Below are positions 38,901-50,200 of a DNA stretch of 64,000 nt, piece by piece. The notes under the pieces are model-generated. The model did not search any database. It was not told the origin of the DNA and saw only the letters and a list, made by a program, of their open reading frames with translations. Origin of the DNA: Ifrita kowaldi (taxonomy: Eukaryota; Chordata; Aves; Passeriformes; Cinclosomatidae); contig VZRS01009615.1 of the NCBI GenBank assembly GCA_013398055.1, positions 444,760 to 508,759 of the forward strand, written 5' to 3'. The number at the start of each line of letters is the position of its first letter. Position 1 is the stretch's first letter. The position numbers were made by a program, and so were the translations under genes.

Positions 38901-41900
38901 GTTTTCTTGAAAGGCCTTAGTGTTCTCTTTAATTTAAAAAAAAAGGGATTTAAACATTTTCAGGGAAATCTGTTTGTCAAGGGTTGTTATATTTTGTTAT
39001 GTTATTAAGAAAATACATCTGAATGAGGTGAGTTATGAGCTGGGGGTTTGAAATCTGTTGTTCCTTCCGTACTGAGAAATGCCTTGGTTCTACTAAGCAG
39101 CTAAAATAGCTAGAGTCTGTCTTCACAGAGCCATTTTCATCCCCTCACATTTTACTGCTAACGGTACTCAAACTTCTTCACAGATGAGCACTCAAGTCCT
39201 GGTATGCAGTCAGTGGCAGAGTCTCCATGAATTTTCTTTAGCAGGTCTGGTTCTGGTTTCTCATGGTGATGAGCAGTTGGTGCTGAATGAGGGTGTCAAG
39301 AGGCAGGAAGTTGCCTGGCAACCAGGGAAAGTCAGGCCACATGTTAACATCATGGCTAGGGACAGCAGCTGGCCAAAGTGAGGCCAATGGAGCCCTGTTT
39401 TCAGGACATTCACCCAGAACCAAGATTCCCAAACCTTACGAGTCCCCTGCAATTAGCAAGTATTTGTGAACCCACTGATACTGCATGTCTATCACCAGAG
39501 CTGGCAAACACTGCTGCCATTAATTACAGCATTAGCTTAGGCAGTTGAGATCTGCAGGGTGCATCCCAAGGTACCTTCCTTGCTGATAGGCTGGAGAATG
39601 TTGCAGCATGCCACATACTGGAACTCCAGCTTTCATAGATTATACATAGATCTACTTAAACGAAACCCCAAACAAGTAAGCATTTTCTAGGTTATAAAAT
39701 CAAGCATGACAATGTTTGGAAATGCCAGAACTAAAATTGTTTGCCTATTATTTAGATTTTTCCTCTTAATTTCCTTTTGTCCCTCTTCCCTCTAGCAATT
39801 GTTTCTAGAATGTGTTGAATTTATAGCATATACAACTCTAACAAGAAAGACAGAATTTTATTATCAAAATTATTTTTCATCAAAATACTAGGGTTTGGGT
39901 TTTTCCCTTGTTTTTCATAGTCTTTAGTCAGTCCATCTTTTATGTTTGCATTTTAGAGTTCCTTCTAGGGCTGCATTTCAGTGAAACAAATTAAATGTCT
40001 GGAAATAACTCTTAAATATTTTATTTATGCCCTGGGTTCTCTTACAGAGAATTGATTCTCTTAAGGACAGCCTGTGCCACCCCCATAAATCTCATTCAAT
40101 GTATCAGGCTGTGTTTGGGTCCCTGGAAAGTGTAGCTACTTTCGAATATACTGTCCCTTGAGGAAAGGGGATGCTTTCTCTACTTCCAACAAACGCCCTG
40201 AGTTGTTTTCTGTTTTTTCTCAGAGAAAGGTAAAGGAATATCTCATTTAACGGATATCCAGAGAAAATGCCAGGCATTCTGTCTCTTCTGTGTGAGAATC
40301 AAATACTGTCCTGCAGCCTGCTAAACAAGTATGTTATTACACGGAAATACTCGGTTTTCTGTGGAATGTATTATTTATTGACACAACCATTCTGGACTTG
40401 GGGGTGGTTTTGAGCTCCAGTTTTTGGGCTTCTGACTGTTTTAGCCATTGAAAATCCAGTAAATCAGGCAGATAACTTGACCTTGTTTTGTAGTCCCTCT
40501 GCGTCACTAAGAGCATCTAACCTCCTGGCAAGGCCCAGGTTCCTGGTTTTAGGGTACTGTATTCTGCTATGAAGGAATAAATAAAAATTTCAGACACTCC
40601 TGGATTTCTGAATATTTAAAAGGAATCTGTAGACACCAAATGAGCTGAATCAGCAGGATTCAGATGCTGTGTCTTACTTTGTTTAATAACTTCAGGATGA
40701 AGGTACAAGCAGTGGTGATCAGAAGTGTACAGAAGAAGAACTTTGGTCATGCAATTTTTGCAAAGGATAGAAAAATTTTGATACAAGTCTCTATTAATAA
40801 ACAGAAATTTCAGTAACCACAAGCCATCCTGTGCCTAGATAGTGCAAAGCAGAAAGAAAAAAATACCTTTTAATGCATTGGCAGCCTTCCCACAGTACAT
40901 ACAGACTCCTGTCTCACATGATTTGCATATACAAGCAAAAAATTCTGCTTAGTATTAGGCTTTTCATTATTGACTATTTTATACATAATTGCTAGGAGTT
41001 TTGAAGCCTTTGTTTCCAACAGAGTTTTAAAAATATTTTCACTTGGGAACATAAGCTCCTTCTTTTTTATGAAGAAAATTACTTTTCACGATATCTAAGA
41101 AACCATGTTCACAGAGAAATAAGCAAGAAATGTGGCCTGCAATACCTGAGCCAGGAGAACATCTTGGTGCTTCCATGACTGCATGAATGTGGATATTTAG
41201 TCTACTTGAGCCTGATCTTATGAATCAAACTATCTTTTAGAGCAATGTTTTGGACTTTCAGCTCTCAGTTAAATCACAAAATAGGCTTTGAAAGAGAAAT
41301 TACAGAAAAGAAGTCTGCTGCTAACTCTCTAACTGTAGTACATGTGCAGGTATTTCCTACTAGCTCCATTTAAAGCTGAGATACCAAGCCATTTACTGTA
41401 CAATGATCAGTTCTTCAGATAGGCCCTAAGATATGCAGCATATCCTGGATTTGCAGTAAGCCAGCACCAGCACCCGGCTAACTCGACCAGCTAGCACAAC
41501 CCTTTCAATGGAGTAATGTTTCCTAATATCCAATCTAAACCTCTCCTGGCACAACTTGAGGCCACCTCCTTTTATCTCAGTATTTGTTAGTTGGGAGAAG
41601 AGGCTGACCCCCACCTTTCAAGGATTTGTAGACACTGATAGAGCCCCTCTGAGTCTGCTTTTCTCCAAGCTCAACGCCCCCAGCTCCCTCAGCCACTTCT
41701 CATAGGACTTGGGTTCCAGATCCTTCTTCAGCTTTGTCAGCCTGCCCTGGAGATGCTCCAGCACCTCAATATGTTTCTTGTAGTGAGGGGCCCCCAGCTG
41801 GACCCAGGATTCAAGGTGTAGCCTCACCAGTGCTTGGTACCGGGCAACAAACTCTGCTCTGTGATCCTGCTGGCCACACTGTTTCTGATCCAAGCCAGGA

Positions 41901-44900
41901 TGCCCTTGGCCTTCTTGCCCATCTGGGCACTGCTGGCTCATGTTAAGCTGCAGCTGATCAGTACCCCAAGGTCCTTTTCTCCCAGGCAGCTTTCCAGCAG
42001 CTCCTCCCTGCCGTGCTGCCTGCGGTTGAAGTGACCCAACACAACAAGGGATAAGACTTAATCCTGCAGGTGAGGTGATAGGGCCAAGACAGCAGATGCC
42101 TGTTTTCCTCCACCTCTTTCCCCTTGTAAAACACAGAGGAAGGAGGGGTTACTGTGACCCCTTGCAGCTATGACTATTTTGCTCATATTGGGTGGGAGGT
42201 TCTGTGTCGGATAGATGAGTTCAGACTGCACATATTTCTTTGCATTGTCTCCACGTTTCTGGTTTTCTTTCTGGTAGTTCTACAGTGTTTTCTTCTCCTC
42301 CTGACATTTTCTTCCACTGATTGTGTTGCATTGGCTCAGATTTCTCAAAATTTTAACCACTTGATAGGTGGTATTGATGGGCTATAATGCTTTATCTCTT
42401 GCTCAGCCTAATTCCAACTCACAAATGGTTTTTTTTCATAATGATATATATAATTGAGTATGAATAGAAAATAAAAAGCACATATCATCATCTAAAAAAT
42501 GTCATCAATCTGATTCAAAATGAAACCAAATTAGCTAAATGAGTTGGCCATTTCTTAGGCCACACTCCAAAAATTATGTATGGTCAGGGATGTAAATTTC
42601 ATTTTAGGATGTAATTTACTAGCATTACAGAACAAATTGACTTTGTTATTTTCAACATCACTAGAGTTCTGAAACTGAATCAAGGACAAATTAATATATA
42701 TTTAACAGAACTTGGGGATTGATCTTTTCAGTTATGTCACTGAAAGGTCTGCTTGTTATTTGCCATATTTAGTGACTATTTTGCAACTTCTTGAAATTGG
42801 ATTTGTAATATAGTAAGTGTTTTTTTGCAAAAACCAAGAAAATTAGATAAAAGGGAGCTTTTAATTTTAATTTTAAGCGTACATTTTTTCTTCAGTTTTG
42901 GGAGCTTTCCTCTTAGAATAGTAAATTGAGGAAAGAATTGGTTGGGGTTTTCTTTTGGAAGGCACACTTTATAGAAATTTGTTCTTGTGTTAAAATATTT
43001 TCTGGTAAATTGACTAAATCTTTGCCATTATAGAAGATTGGAACATGTTTCCATTTTTCCAGTTAATATTTATTAAGTATGAGTTTCTGACAATCTGGTG
43101 TTTATTATCACATGTAAGATAAAACGGAGGAGCAGACATCAACATTTACAGTGCGTATTCTTCCCATGCAAAAAGCTACCTCAGACAGCCCGGAGTCTGG
43201 GATCTAGAACATCCACATTAATCCGAAACTCCTGTCAGTTTAGACAGGCCTGGAATTAAAGTCTCTCTCACGCTTGGGTTAAAGAGTAGAGCTGCTGTTC
43301 TGAAGCTAGATCAGCTTACAAAGGGATGATACCAATGCTTGCAACTTGAAGACGTGTTTAAGTTGATTTGTACCATGGGTTTCCAGTGGTTAAATTAGGT
43401 ACCACAACAATCACTCTTCTGGCTGCTTAATCTGAGTTGGAATTCCCCATGGTCTCTTGTTTCTTCACTTCACTGGGGTTGTGAATTCCAGTGCAGGACC
43501 TCTAAAAATGAGGGCTAGTTATTTCAGCACCAAAACATTTCGGCCACTTTATAGATCTAATCCAAAAGCCTTCACTTCTTTTGAAGCATTTTTTCACAAT
43601 TTTTATAATTTTGTACTCAACTAAAACCGAGAATATTATTTCTTGAGTTTCCAGTTCTTAATTAAATCCTTGTCTTCAAATACCTCTGAATTGAAAGGAA
43701 CAGTGCAATAATTTAAATAGGTTATGGATTAAAGCAAATATATGAAGTCTTTATTATTGGTTCTTATAAACCGACAATGTGAGATTTTGATTCCCCAAAA
43801 AAGACATACTCCTTGTAGAGCTATTTTTTGTAGAGCTTAGTTTTATTTGGAAATAATGCCTTGGAGAAAAATGTATGGTAATTGTACTCTCCTTTGTAAT
43901 GTTGTCTATGTTATCAATTACTGTTTAAAGAATATTAATGGACATATCAAATTTTTTGCAGCCTATTATTTTGCTTTGTAATACTTGAGGCAAGAGCTCT
44001 TCTAGGGCCTGTGAATAATGTGAGACAAATTATTAGGGTAATGGTCCTACCTGGCCTCCTGTTTCTCACAACTCTTAAATCCTGGATTAAATGCTATTAG
44101 CTCTCACAGTCAACAGGTCCATAATCTTGTGGGGAGGAGGCTGTTCTGACTACTAAGTTAATTATTGAAGGTTTGTATCTTTTCCTCTGCTTTTCTTTTC
44201 TGGAGCATTAGTCAGGATGAGGAGCTTCCTCACGTTTATTGGTACCTTTCCAGGATGAAGAAGGAGATAATACCTGAAGAACTGGTTACCAGGCACTAAA
44301 AGTGGAGTGAATTTTTTTTTCCAATGATTTATTGCTGTTGTGATCTTTTATTGCATTTACTTTTGTTATAAAGGGGTGATGATTGAAGCATGAAAATGTC
44401 ACACCATGGGTTTGTCAATGTTGTCATGTACTTAAGACTTAAAAAACACTATGCTGTTTGGATATGGACTGTGTCAACAGTAGAAAGTGGCTAGACATGA
44501 CATTTTTAAAGTACTATAGCCAACTAGAAGTAATCATAGTGCAATTTGTATTCTGACAAGGCAGTAGGGGCAAAATTCTTCTCTGGCTTAACTCTGCTTG
44601 TCATTTTTTGTTCGGAATTTGGGTAGCAGACAATCTAGTTTGACTGAAGTGTATATGTAGTGAACTGAAAAATAATTACCCTTTCTAAAATGTGATAAAG
44701 ACTTCAGTGGCTGCATATTTCTGCTGCCTTGGACTAATTATACTCCTTAAATGTGACTGACTCAAACTGCAGTTCTGGGTTTGCTATGGAGATAAAGATT
44801 CTGGTGATATAACTGGGGGCTCTGCTTGTGTGAGGAGTGTGGACTTGGACACTGACTTTTTGTACACATAGAATGAAAACGCTGACATTTTTGAGATCTT

Positions 44901-47224
44901 TAGGGTTGTTTTTAAATATCAAACCTTGGTCCCAGAGAAGTCTCTGGGGGTTTTGCAATTAACTAATAAAATTTCAATATTCTGATGATGTTTAGTTACC
45001 AAATTTAGATTAATGGGACCATAGTTTAATTGCATTTTTACATGTGTGCCTAATGGTGTAGACCTCAGTAATCCCAAGACAGTAAATGGGTGCCTAAGTA
45101 AAGATTACCTTGGAATGATTGAATAATGACAGATACTCAGCTGACATACATTAATTTATGAACGCAAAACACCTATTAGAATTGGATGGACAGAAAAGTT
45201 CTGTTACTTAAGCATATTCAAATAACATTTGTCACAAAATTTTGAACAAATCCTATTGCAAACACAGAAATATTGGGTTAGTACTGCTCTGGGCAGCTCT
45301 CTCTATAATGATACTAAGAAGCAGTGCAGTGTCTGATAGGAGGCACATCTTTCTTGATCCTCCTGATCTTTTCTCACGTAATCAGTCTTATGAACTTGGA
45401 CAGATTATCCTCCAATCTCCCCACGTGGTGGTAAGAGGCAGAAAATCAGACACTTCTTGTCAGAACAGCAACCACTGAAGAAAAGGTATTAGTGCTCAGT
45501 TGAAAATCAGCTAATTTGTTTTCTCAAATCAATCAGTCTTCTGTTTGCCCCTGTGATTCTACTTACATCTGAGGCAGTTTACTATATATTGGAATGTTCT
45601 TTTCATATATATTAATATTTATTTGTTTCTGAGCTTTAAAAGCAGTCCTTTGTAACTTTTAGCATGATAAAATATATTATTTTTGTTTACCTCCTGGAAA
45701 ACACAGATAATTGCAGTGAATAAATATTTTCATTCTTTACATGGAGCTTAGGACACTGAGTGGGTTTCTATCTCTAAAATATTCTGGAATTTTAAATTGA
45801 CTGTATAGGAAATACTGAGAATCCAGACTGTCACCTTGATAATTGTCTTAGCACCATTCGATTATGTTCAGATTTTCCAAATGGGACTAAAAAGAAATGA
45901 AGATACCAGCATTTGATGATGCAAGGTTAGTTATTTTTGAAGTAATCTTCACATTCAAAGCATATTTACATTTCCCCATGTATTTCAGAGCAGTTTCTAA
46001 AGCAGACCTCATACACGGGTGTTTAACTTTTGTTAGGTCACTCATCATTTAAATCCACATTTTTAAGAAATAATAATAAGAAAGATATAAATAAAATGAA
46101 TGAATAATATAATAAATAAACTCTTATCAGCACCTTAAAGAAAGAAGGTGATTCAGTGCAGATTCAACAGGAACTTCAAAAATGTCAGAACAGCTCTGAC
46201 TCATTAATTTTCTTCTACAGAAAATGGTTCTGAACAAAATCCCTGGATCCAGATGTACTCAAAATCAAACCCATTTTAAATCAAACATTTACGTCGACAT
46301 CATCTTCATCGGTCCTCATTCACTTACTAATAAGGATACATCTTCATTACAAAAGTTGCAAATTAAATGATTCAGAGATGCACGCGTGGTAGCATGGAAT
46401 GAAAACAGAGCACACGTGCAAGCCCATACCGGAAAACAGAATACAAGCCTGCCTTGTTCAGCAGAAACTCAGGTATTTAATGGTCTCTATTAATCTAATA
46501 TTCTCCTCCCTTATTATAGTCATTGACATTAAAACTACTTTAAGGCCACTGAAAACACCTAACTAGGCTACATGATGTGGTTCTATTGGATTTTAAGCCA
46601 CCTCCACTGATGCTTTCCTCATGTTACATGTCTGGAGTCCTGTGTTTGAGATTTTTCTGAAGAACGACTTTTTACCTCAAGCCCTGGGCAGGAAGCTGAG
46701 CAAGCAAATGCACAGAACCCCATTCCCCAAGAGAAGTCACTTACCTTTGTCACATCAGGTATATTAAAAAACTTCTTGGTATGAGCCACCCATCCCACTA
46801 TCCCGATGTCCAGAGGAAAAACAGTCTCATTTTCTGGTTTCACCAAATTCTGCTCATAGCTGGAAGTTGGAGTGATATCAAGAATCCTGGAGGCTACTTC
46901 TGGAATACCATTTCGGGAACGACAAATGAACATACTACACCGATCAGCTGCCAGCAGCTGTGCCAGCCTCTGCAAGGACTTGTGCACAATCTTTTCCATA
47001 ATGCATGCTTCATCCTGGATTTCTGTTACCAACTCAAAAATTATGTCACACTCCTCCAGACGGGACATGTCTTTGAAGCTGATGTCTCCCTTCACATCTC
47101 CAGGCTTCACATTAAAGATACTTCCCAGCACTTCTGGTCTCATTTTTCGGTCAAAATACTCCTTGGCAAACTGGGGATTGTTCTCCAAGTATTTTTCAAC
47201 AGCATCTTTATTTACCTCACCCAT
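20949..47224 (-). CDS. PDE6C: PDE6C, cone photoreceptor cGMP phosphodiesterase alpha' subunit, complete (22 exons)
   Basis: Exons in transcript order: 47224-46745, 38072-37920, 37813-37724, 37491-37351, 36846-36772, 36683-36619, 36512-36446, 35712-35665, 35458-35309, 34638-34495, 34410-34342, 32207-32061, 31682-31575, 31468-31359, 29295-29208, 27820-27720, 26660-26553, 25980-25917, 25123-25049, 24904-24821, 23951-23798, 21007-20949. They total 2580 bp (859 residues); the human protein is 858 and I recall 22 exons. It hydrolyses cGMP in cone outer segments after transducin activation, closing CNG channels. Visible domains: GAF-A (about 75-224) with an NKFDE-type motif NKLNAPEFSKEDE (198-210); GAF-B (about 255-433) with NRKDGKPFDEYDE (407-419); catalytic HD domain (about 486-820) with YHNWRH (proton donor His562, metal His566), HDIDH (His602, Asp603) and Asp723. 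The tail ends in CVVL, a CAAX box whose final Leu predicts geranylgeranylation. The start has a good context (AAAATGG). Loss in humans causes achromatopsia. Oddities: Gly721 where Ala is usual, and a weak donor after exon 12. Confidence 0.97.
21008..23797 (-). other. PDE6C intron 21 (last intron)
   Basis: This is a 2.8 kb AT-rich intron. It contains a perfect 15-bp-stem inverted repeat (22671-22717) and a short (GA)n run near 23730-23743. The donor is GTTAAG, slightly atypical. No coding exon was recognised. Confidence 0.75.
22671..22717. repeat. Perfect inverted repeat / hairpin
   Basis: The arm CTGCTTTGATTAAAT (22671-22685) is the exact reverse complement of 22703-22717, with a 17-nt spacer. 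In plus-strand RNA, five more pairs (three of them G-U) would extend the stem to 20 bp with a 7-nt loop. It lies inside PDE6C intron 21, antisense in that reading. It could be a MITE remnant, a pre-miRNA-like hairpin or chance. Confidence 0.85.
26019..26316 (+). mobile_element. CR1 LINE 3'-region fragment
   Basis: Recognisable CR1 phrases occur in order: 'caggctacccagggacattgtgg', 'gtctctggagacatttaaaa', 'cctgctctaaggcaccctgcct', 'ggacagggtgatctccagaggtcccttccaacc'. The upstream part (caacaacagggcgaggagc...aagttccacctcaac) matches the CR1 region before it. It lies antisense to PDE6C in intron 17. The usual ATTCTATG tail is replaced by diverged sequence. It is 5'-truncated and non-functional. 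Confidence 0.9.
27821..29207 (-). other. PDE6C intron 15, containing a GC-rich segment
   Basis: This 1.4 kb intron has a GC-rich block (about 28550-28760) that stands out from the AT-rich introns around it. On the plus strand it ends in a consensus donor, CAAG/GTAAGG (GT at 28758). To its left is a plus-strand GT-AG pair (28057-28148) followed by AATAAA (28280-28285). None of this resembles a known protein. It may mark an antisense non-coding transcript. Confidence 0.5.
29422..29487. repeat. Imperfect tandem duplication, 33-bp period
   Basis: CTGTATACATTA begins at 29422 and again at 29455. Each copy is followed by a similar block (ccattgctatgatag versus gctattggtatgatg). Two copies are seen, and a few substitutions separate them. 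Confidence 0.75.
30587..30604. repeat. 18-bp perfect palindrome with TTCTCGAGAA core
   Basis: ACTCTTCTCGAGAAGAGT is its own reverse complement. The core fits the inverted heat-shock-element pattern nTTCnnGAAn. It is located in PDE6C intron 14. Function is unknown; a two-unit element is weaker than the usual three-unit heat-shock element. Confidence 0.8.
32208..34341 (-). other. PDE6C intron 11
   Basis: This is a 2.1 kb AT-rich intron without recognised exons. Its main structure is a perfect 15-bp-stem hairpin at 33021-33073. Confidence 0.75.
33021..33073. repeat. Perfect inverted repeat / hairpin
   Basis: The arm TGCTTTATCCTATTA (33021-33035) pairs exactly with 33059-33073 across 23 nt. The spacer itself holds a CTGG/CCAG mini-stem with a GATT loop (33041-33052), so the RNA could form a stepped hairpin of about 53 nt. 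It lies in PDE6C intron 11. Confidence 0.85.
39310..39322. promoter_or_regulatory. RFX X-box-like inverted repeat
   Basis: GTTGCC-T-GGCAAC is a perfect palindromic pair of RFX half-sites with a 1-nt spacer, within PDE6C intron 1. RFX proteins bind GTTGCC/GGCAAC half-sites spaced 0-3 nt and control ciliary genes; photoreceptor outer segments are modified cilia. The motif match is seen directly; function is inferred. Confidence 0.4.
41517..42045 (-). mobile_element. CR1 LINE internal fragment, truncated at both ends
   Basis: Reading the plus strand gives reverse-complement CR1: 'cctaatatccaatctaaacc', 'cttttctccaagctcaacg', 'ccagctccctcagccacttc', 'ggatgcccttggccttcttg', 'ggcagctttccagcagctcc'. 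The element thus lies on the minus strand, the same orientation as PDE6C. The 3' tail is missing: similarity stops near 41517, before the usual last 200 bp or so. The relic 107-codon frame at 41618-41941 is part of the decayed element and not a gene. Confidence 0.9.
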
Positions 47225-50200
47225 TTTTGCTGGATTTTTCCTAGGCTTTCTTCTAGAACTGCATCACCATCAAAACAGGAATGGTAGCAAGAAGTCCTAA
47301 CCTGTTACTAGTAAGGAAAATATACCTTGTACATATTGTATAGCTCACAGACATAATACATTCATCTTCCTCTGTGGCTTCCAAGCCTTCTGATACTCTT
47401 GAGATATGACAGAAGGCACTGGCTTAGCATCTTCTTAGTGTGAGATCTTGGAGACTGCTAATTAAAGAGATGTCAGGACACTAAACCCCTGAGCATTCTT
47501 AGCTCATAAATCCTTAGGGAATAATTTAAGCATTTTAAACTAAAAAATTAATTCTTATAAAATTGTCTGATGTGTAGATATGTATACCTGTACATATCTC
47601 CTTCATTCACAGTATATATATTGTACTATGCACACAGAATTTCCTACTAAAACTTCATATGAGGAATTCCACCCAGATACTTACCCCACATTATACACGT
47701 GCACAGATGTACACACGTGTATTTGTGAGAAGTACTTAAGGGCAGGAAAACAGAATGTTATGGAGGAATCTTTTAAATGGTAGAATTTCGTTTTCTAAAA
47801 GTAAATAATCATGAAGCTATACATTAATAAAATGGGTGAAATCCTGAAGAACTTACAGAAGTCTGAGCTTGCTTAAGTGCTCAAATGGTTTACCTAGGTG
47901 AAGATGGAATAGCACAGCCAGATATGGCTTATTCTTTTTTCTTTTTTCTTCAGAAAGAGAGACCCAAAAGAAAGAATAAAATCAGAAAACTGATTAAATT
48001 CAAACAGAGTTGAGGAAAAAGTAAAATTTTTATTCTATAAGCATAAATATTCAGTCAGGGTCTACAGAGATGTCTGCTCTGTTGAATAGCACAAAAAGGA
48101 TAATAACTGACAAATATCAGGCAAAGAGGGAATCTTGAGTCTGGTCATAGATATACCATAGATAATCACATATCTATAGAGATACAGGTACATGGTTATA
48201 CATGTTTAAAGTTTCCTACCATTAGAAGTTCAACGTTACACACAAGAATGGAAAATGAATGATGGAAAATGTGTTGAATTTGAGGAGCAAACATTCCAAG
48301 GCTACATGAGAGAGAAGGCTGAATTTAAGTGCCAACTAAGACAGTAAATGGTCTGTGCTCATTGAAACAGACCTGAATTCCAGCACAGCAGGAGGACTGC
48401 AATACAATTAATCTTAGTTTTGTTTATGGCATCCACATAGATCAGAAGCAATGAGAGATTCTTTGTGTAAGAAAATATAACATATACTGTTTGGCAATTC
48501 TTAATTTGTAAAGAGTATTTGCCAAAGTACAGCATCATTTGTCTGCCAGAAGCCACAGTGTGTCAACATTTGTTTTTATCAACAGATCAACATGGGCAAC
48601 TGACAGAGATACTCTTGAGCACAAAGAACAGGTCACTGATAGATGTGCAATGACACCTAACATTACTTTTCCCTCTGGCCATAATATGAAACACTACGTA
48701 CAACACTAATTTTTGCCAGACTGCAGATGCTCCACAGATTTTAAAAGGCATATGAATATCAGCAAACACATCACAAACACATTTTGGCCTGGCTCCTTTT
48801 CTCTGATGGGGTTGCTGCCCCCAGCAGCCAGGGGGACAGGCCCCTCCCTGGTGGGTGTGTGAGTTTGCAGCATCTTCTTGACAGGTGACCTGGTGATAGG
48901 AACTTGTGGCAGCCCAGCAGAGTGTTCTCACCATTGTACACACAGAGTTTACAAGAAAACAGCAGAAGAAAGGCACACATATATCTTAGTCTTTTAGAAG
49001 TTTCATTATTTGATCAATACGTCTAAAAGCAGTAGAAACTTGAAAAGAATTTTGTGTGTAATTGTATATAGAGTTAAATTATTTCTCATCATCTTCCTGA
49101 TTTTCAGCTCATTACTTTTCATGCTGTGCTTTAAAAGAAGGGGATTTTGAAGAGCATCAATGAAATCATGTGAAGGAATAGTAACCTTTTTTTGCTTTAT
49201 GTGTTCAGTCATATTTTTTTACTGACTTTGGAACATTCCACAGAGTAGTTGCTTTGAAATAGAAGGGGTCTATAGAGGACCTGTCTCATGCCCAGCTAAA
49301 ACATTCTATAAAATTAACTTCTATGTTAGACTTACACATTCATTTTTCTCACACATGAGAAATCAGTTTTACAAACATCAATTCTTTATATTGTGATCAC
49401 ATCAATTCAGTGAAATAGAGTGGTATGACAGTGTCTGGAGGGAGAGTAAGTGAATACAGGCAACCTGACCAAGTGGTATCATTTTCTTTGGGGGCAGGGA
49501 GGTTGGGGGGGATTACATTTTTGTAAATTAACAAATTTACAATAATTTAATTATAATTTTTTCTATGTGCAGGATCACCTAAAATGCTTATCATGGTTTC
49601 ACCAAATTTCCCTCATGCTCACCTGTTTTTGCAAAGGATAAATTACACTATTTGTACTTTGAGAAAACAAATAAAGGTAATTTTTTAATTAGGTACTACT
49701 ATAAGGTGATATGTTTTCTTTGTAATAAAATATTTCAAATGTAGCTCGGCTGTCCCATAATAATTCTTATATCATAAAGCAATTCTTATTATATTTTTGT
49801 TAATTTAGATTCACTCTTAAAATTGCACTCTCGCTGTAAAGTGTGAAATGACATGGAAAGAAGTATCAGTAACCAATAGAAGTTCTTTTTGAAATGTTGT
49901 CATGAATTATAAAGTTTCTCTGCTGGAATATGACATATTTTCTGTTCTATCTCCTTTACTCTCCTTTTTATCCACAGTATTGAGTATTTTATCTTTATTA
50001 AAGCTAATTCCCATTTGTATTTAATTTGATTTCAGAGACACTCAGAAATATGTGTGATTTTAATACATATGATGCCATTTGCTTTGACGTTCATAGTACC
50101 TACAGAAGTTGAACTATTTATGGGGTAGTTCTTAGTAGTAGACCATTCCTGAGCCCTTGTGATACATGGAAACTCCTAAGAAGGATAACTGACAGACGTG

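Larger units (their letters stand above)
38073..46744 (-). other. PDE6C intron 1 (8.7 kb)
   Basis: This is the largest intron of the gene, between the exon for residues 1-160 and the exon starting at residue 161. It contains a CR1 fragment (41517-42045), an RFX X-box-like site (39310-39322) and otherwise AT-rich sequence. Moderately GC-richer stretches at about 38520-38760 and 39180-39600 were not recognised. Open frames here are short and show no family resemblance. A long first intron is a common place for enhancers, but that is inference. Confidence 0.75.

Noticed and set aside
41618..41941. 107-codon minus-strand frame as a gene
   Set aside because: It is part of a decayed CR1 element.
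46781..47300. Plus-strand open frames of 142-168 codons
   Set aside because: They are the antisense shadow of PDE6C exon 1, which is clearly coding on the minus strand.
48587..48976. 129-codon minus-strand frame in a GC-richer patch
   Set aside because: No recognisable domain and no splice context; left as intergenic.
49519..49540. 9-bp inverted repeat TTGTAAATT/AATTTACAA
   Set aside because: Short and AT-only; expected by chance in such sequence.
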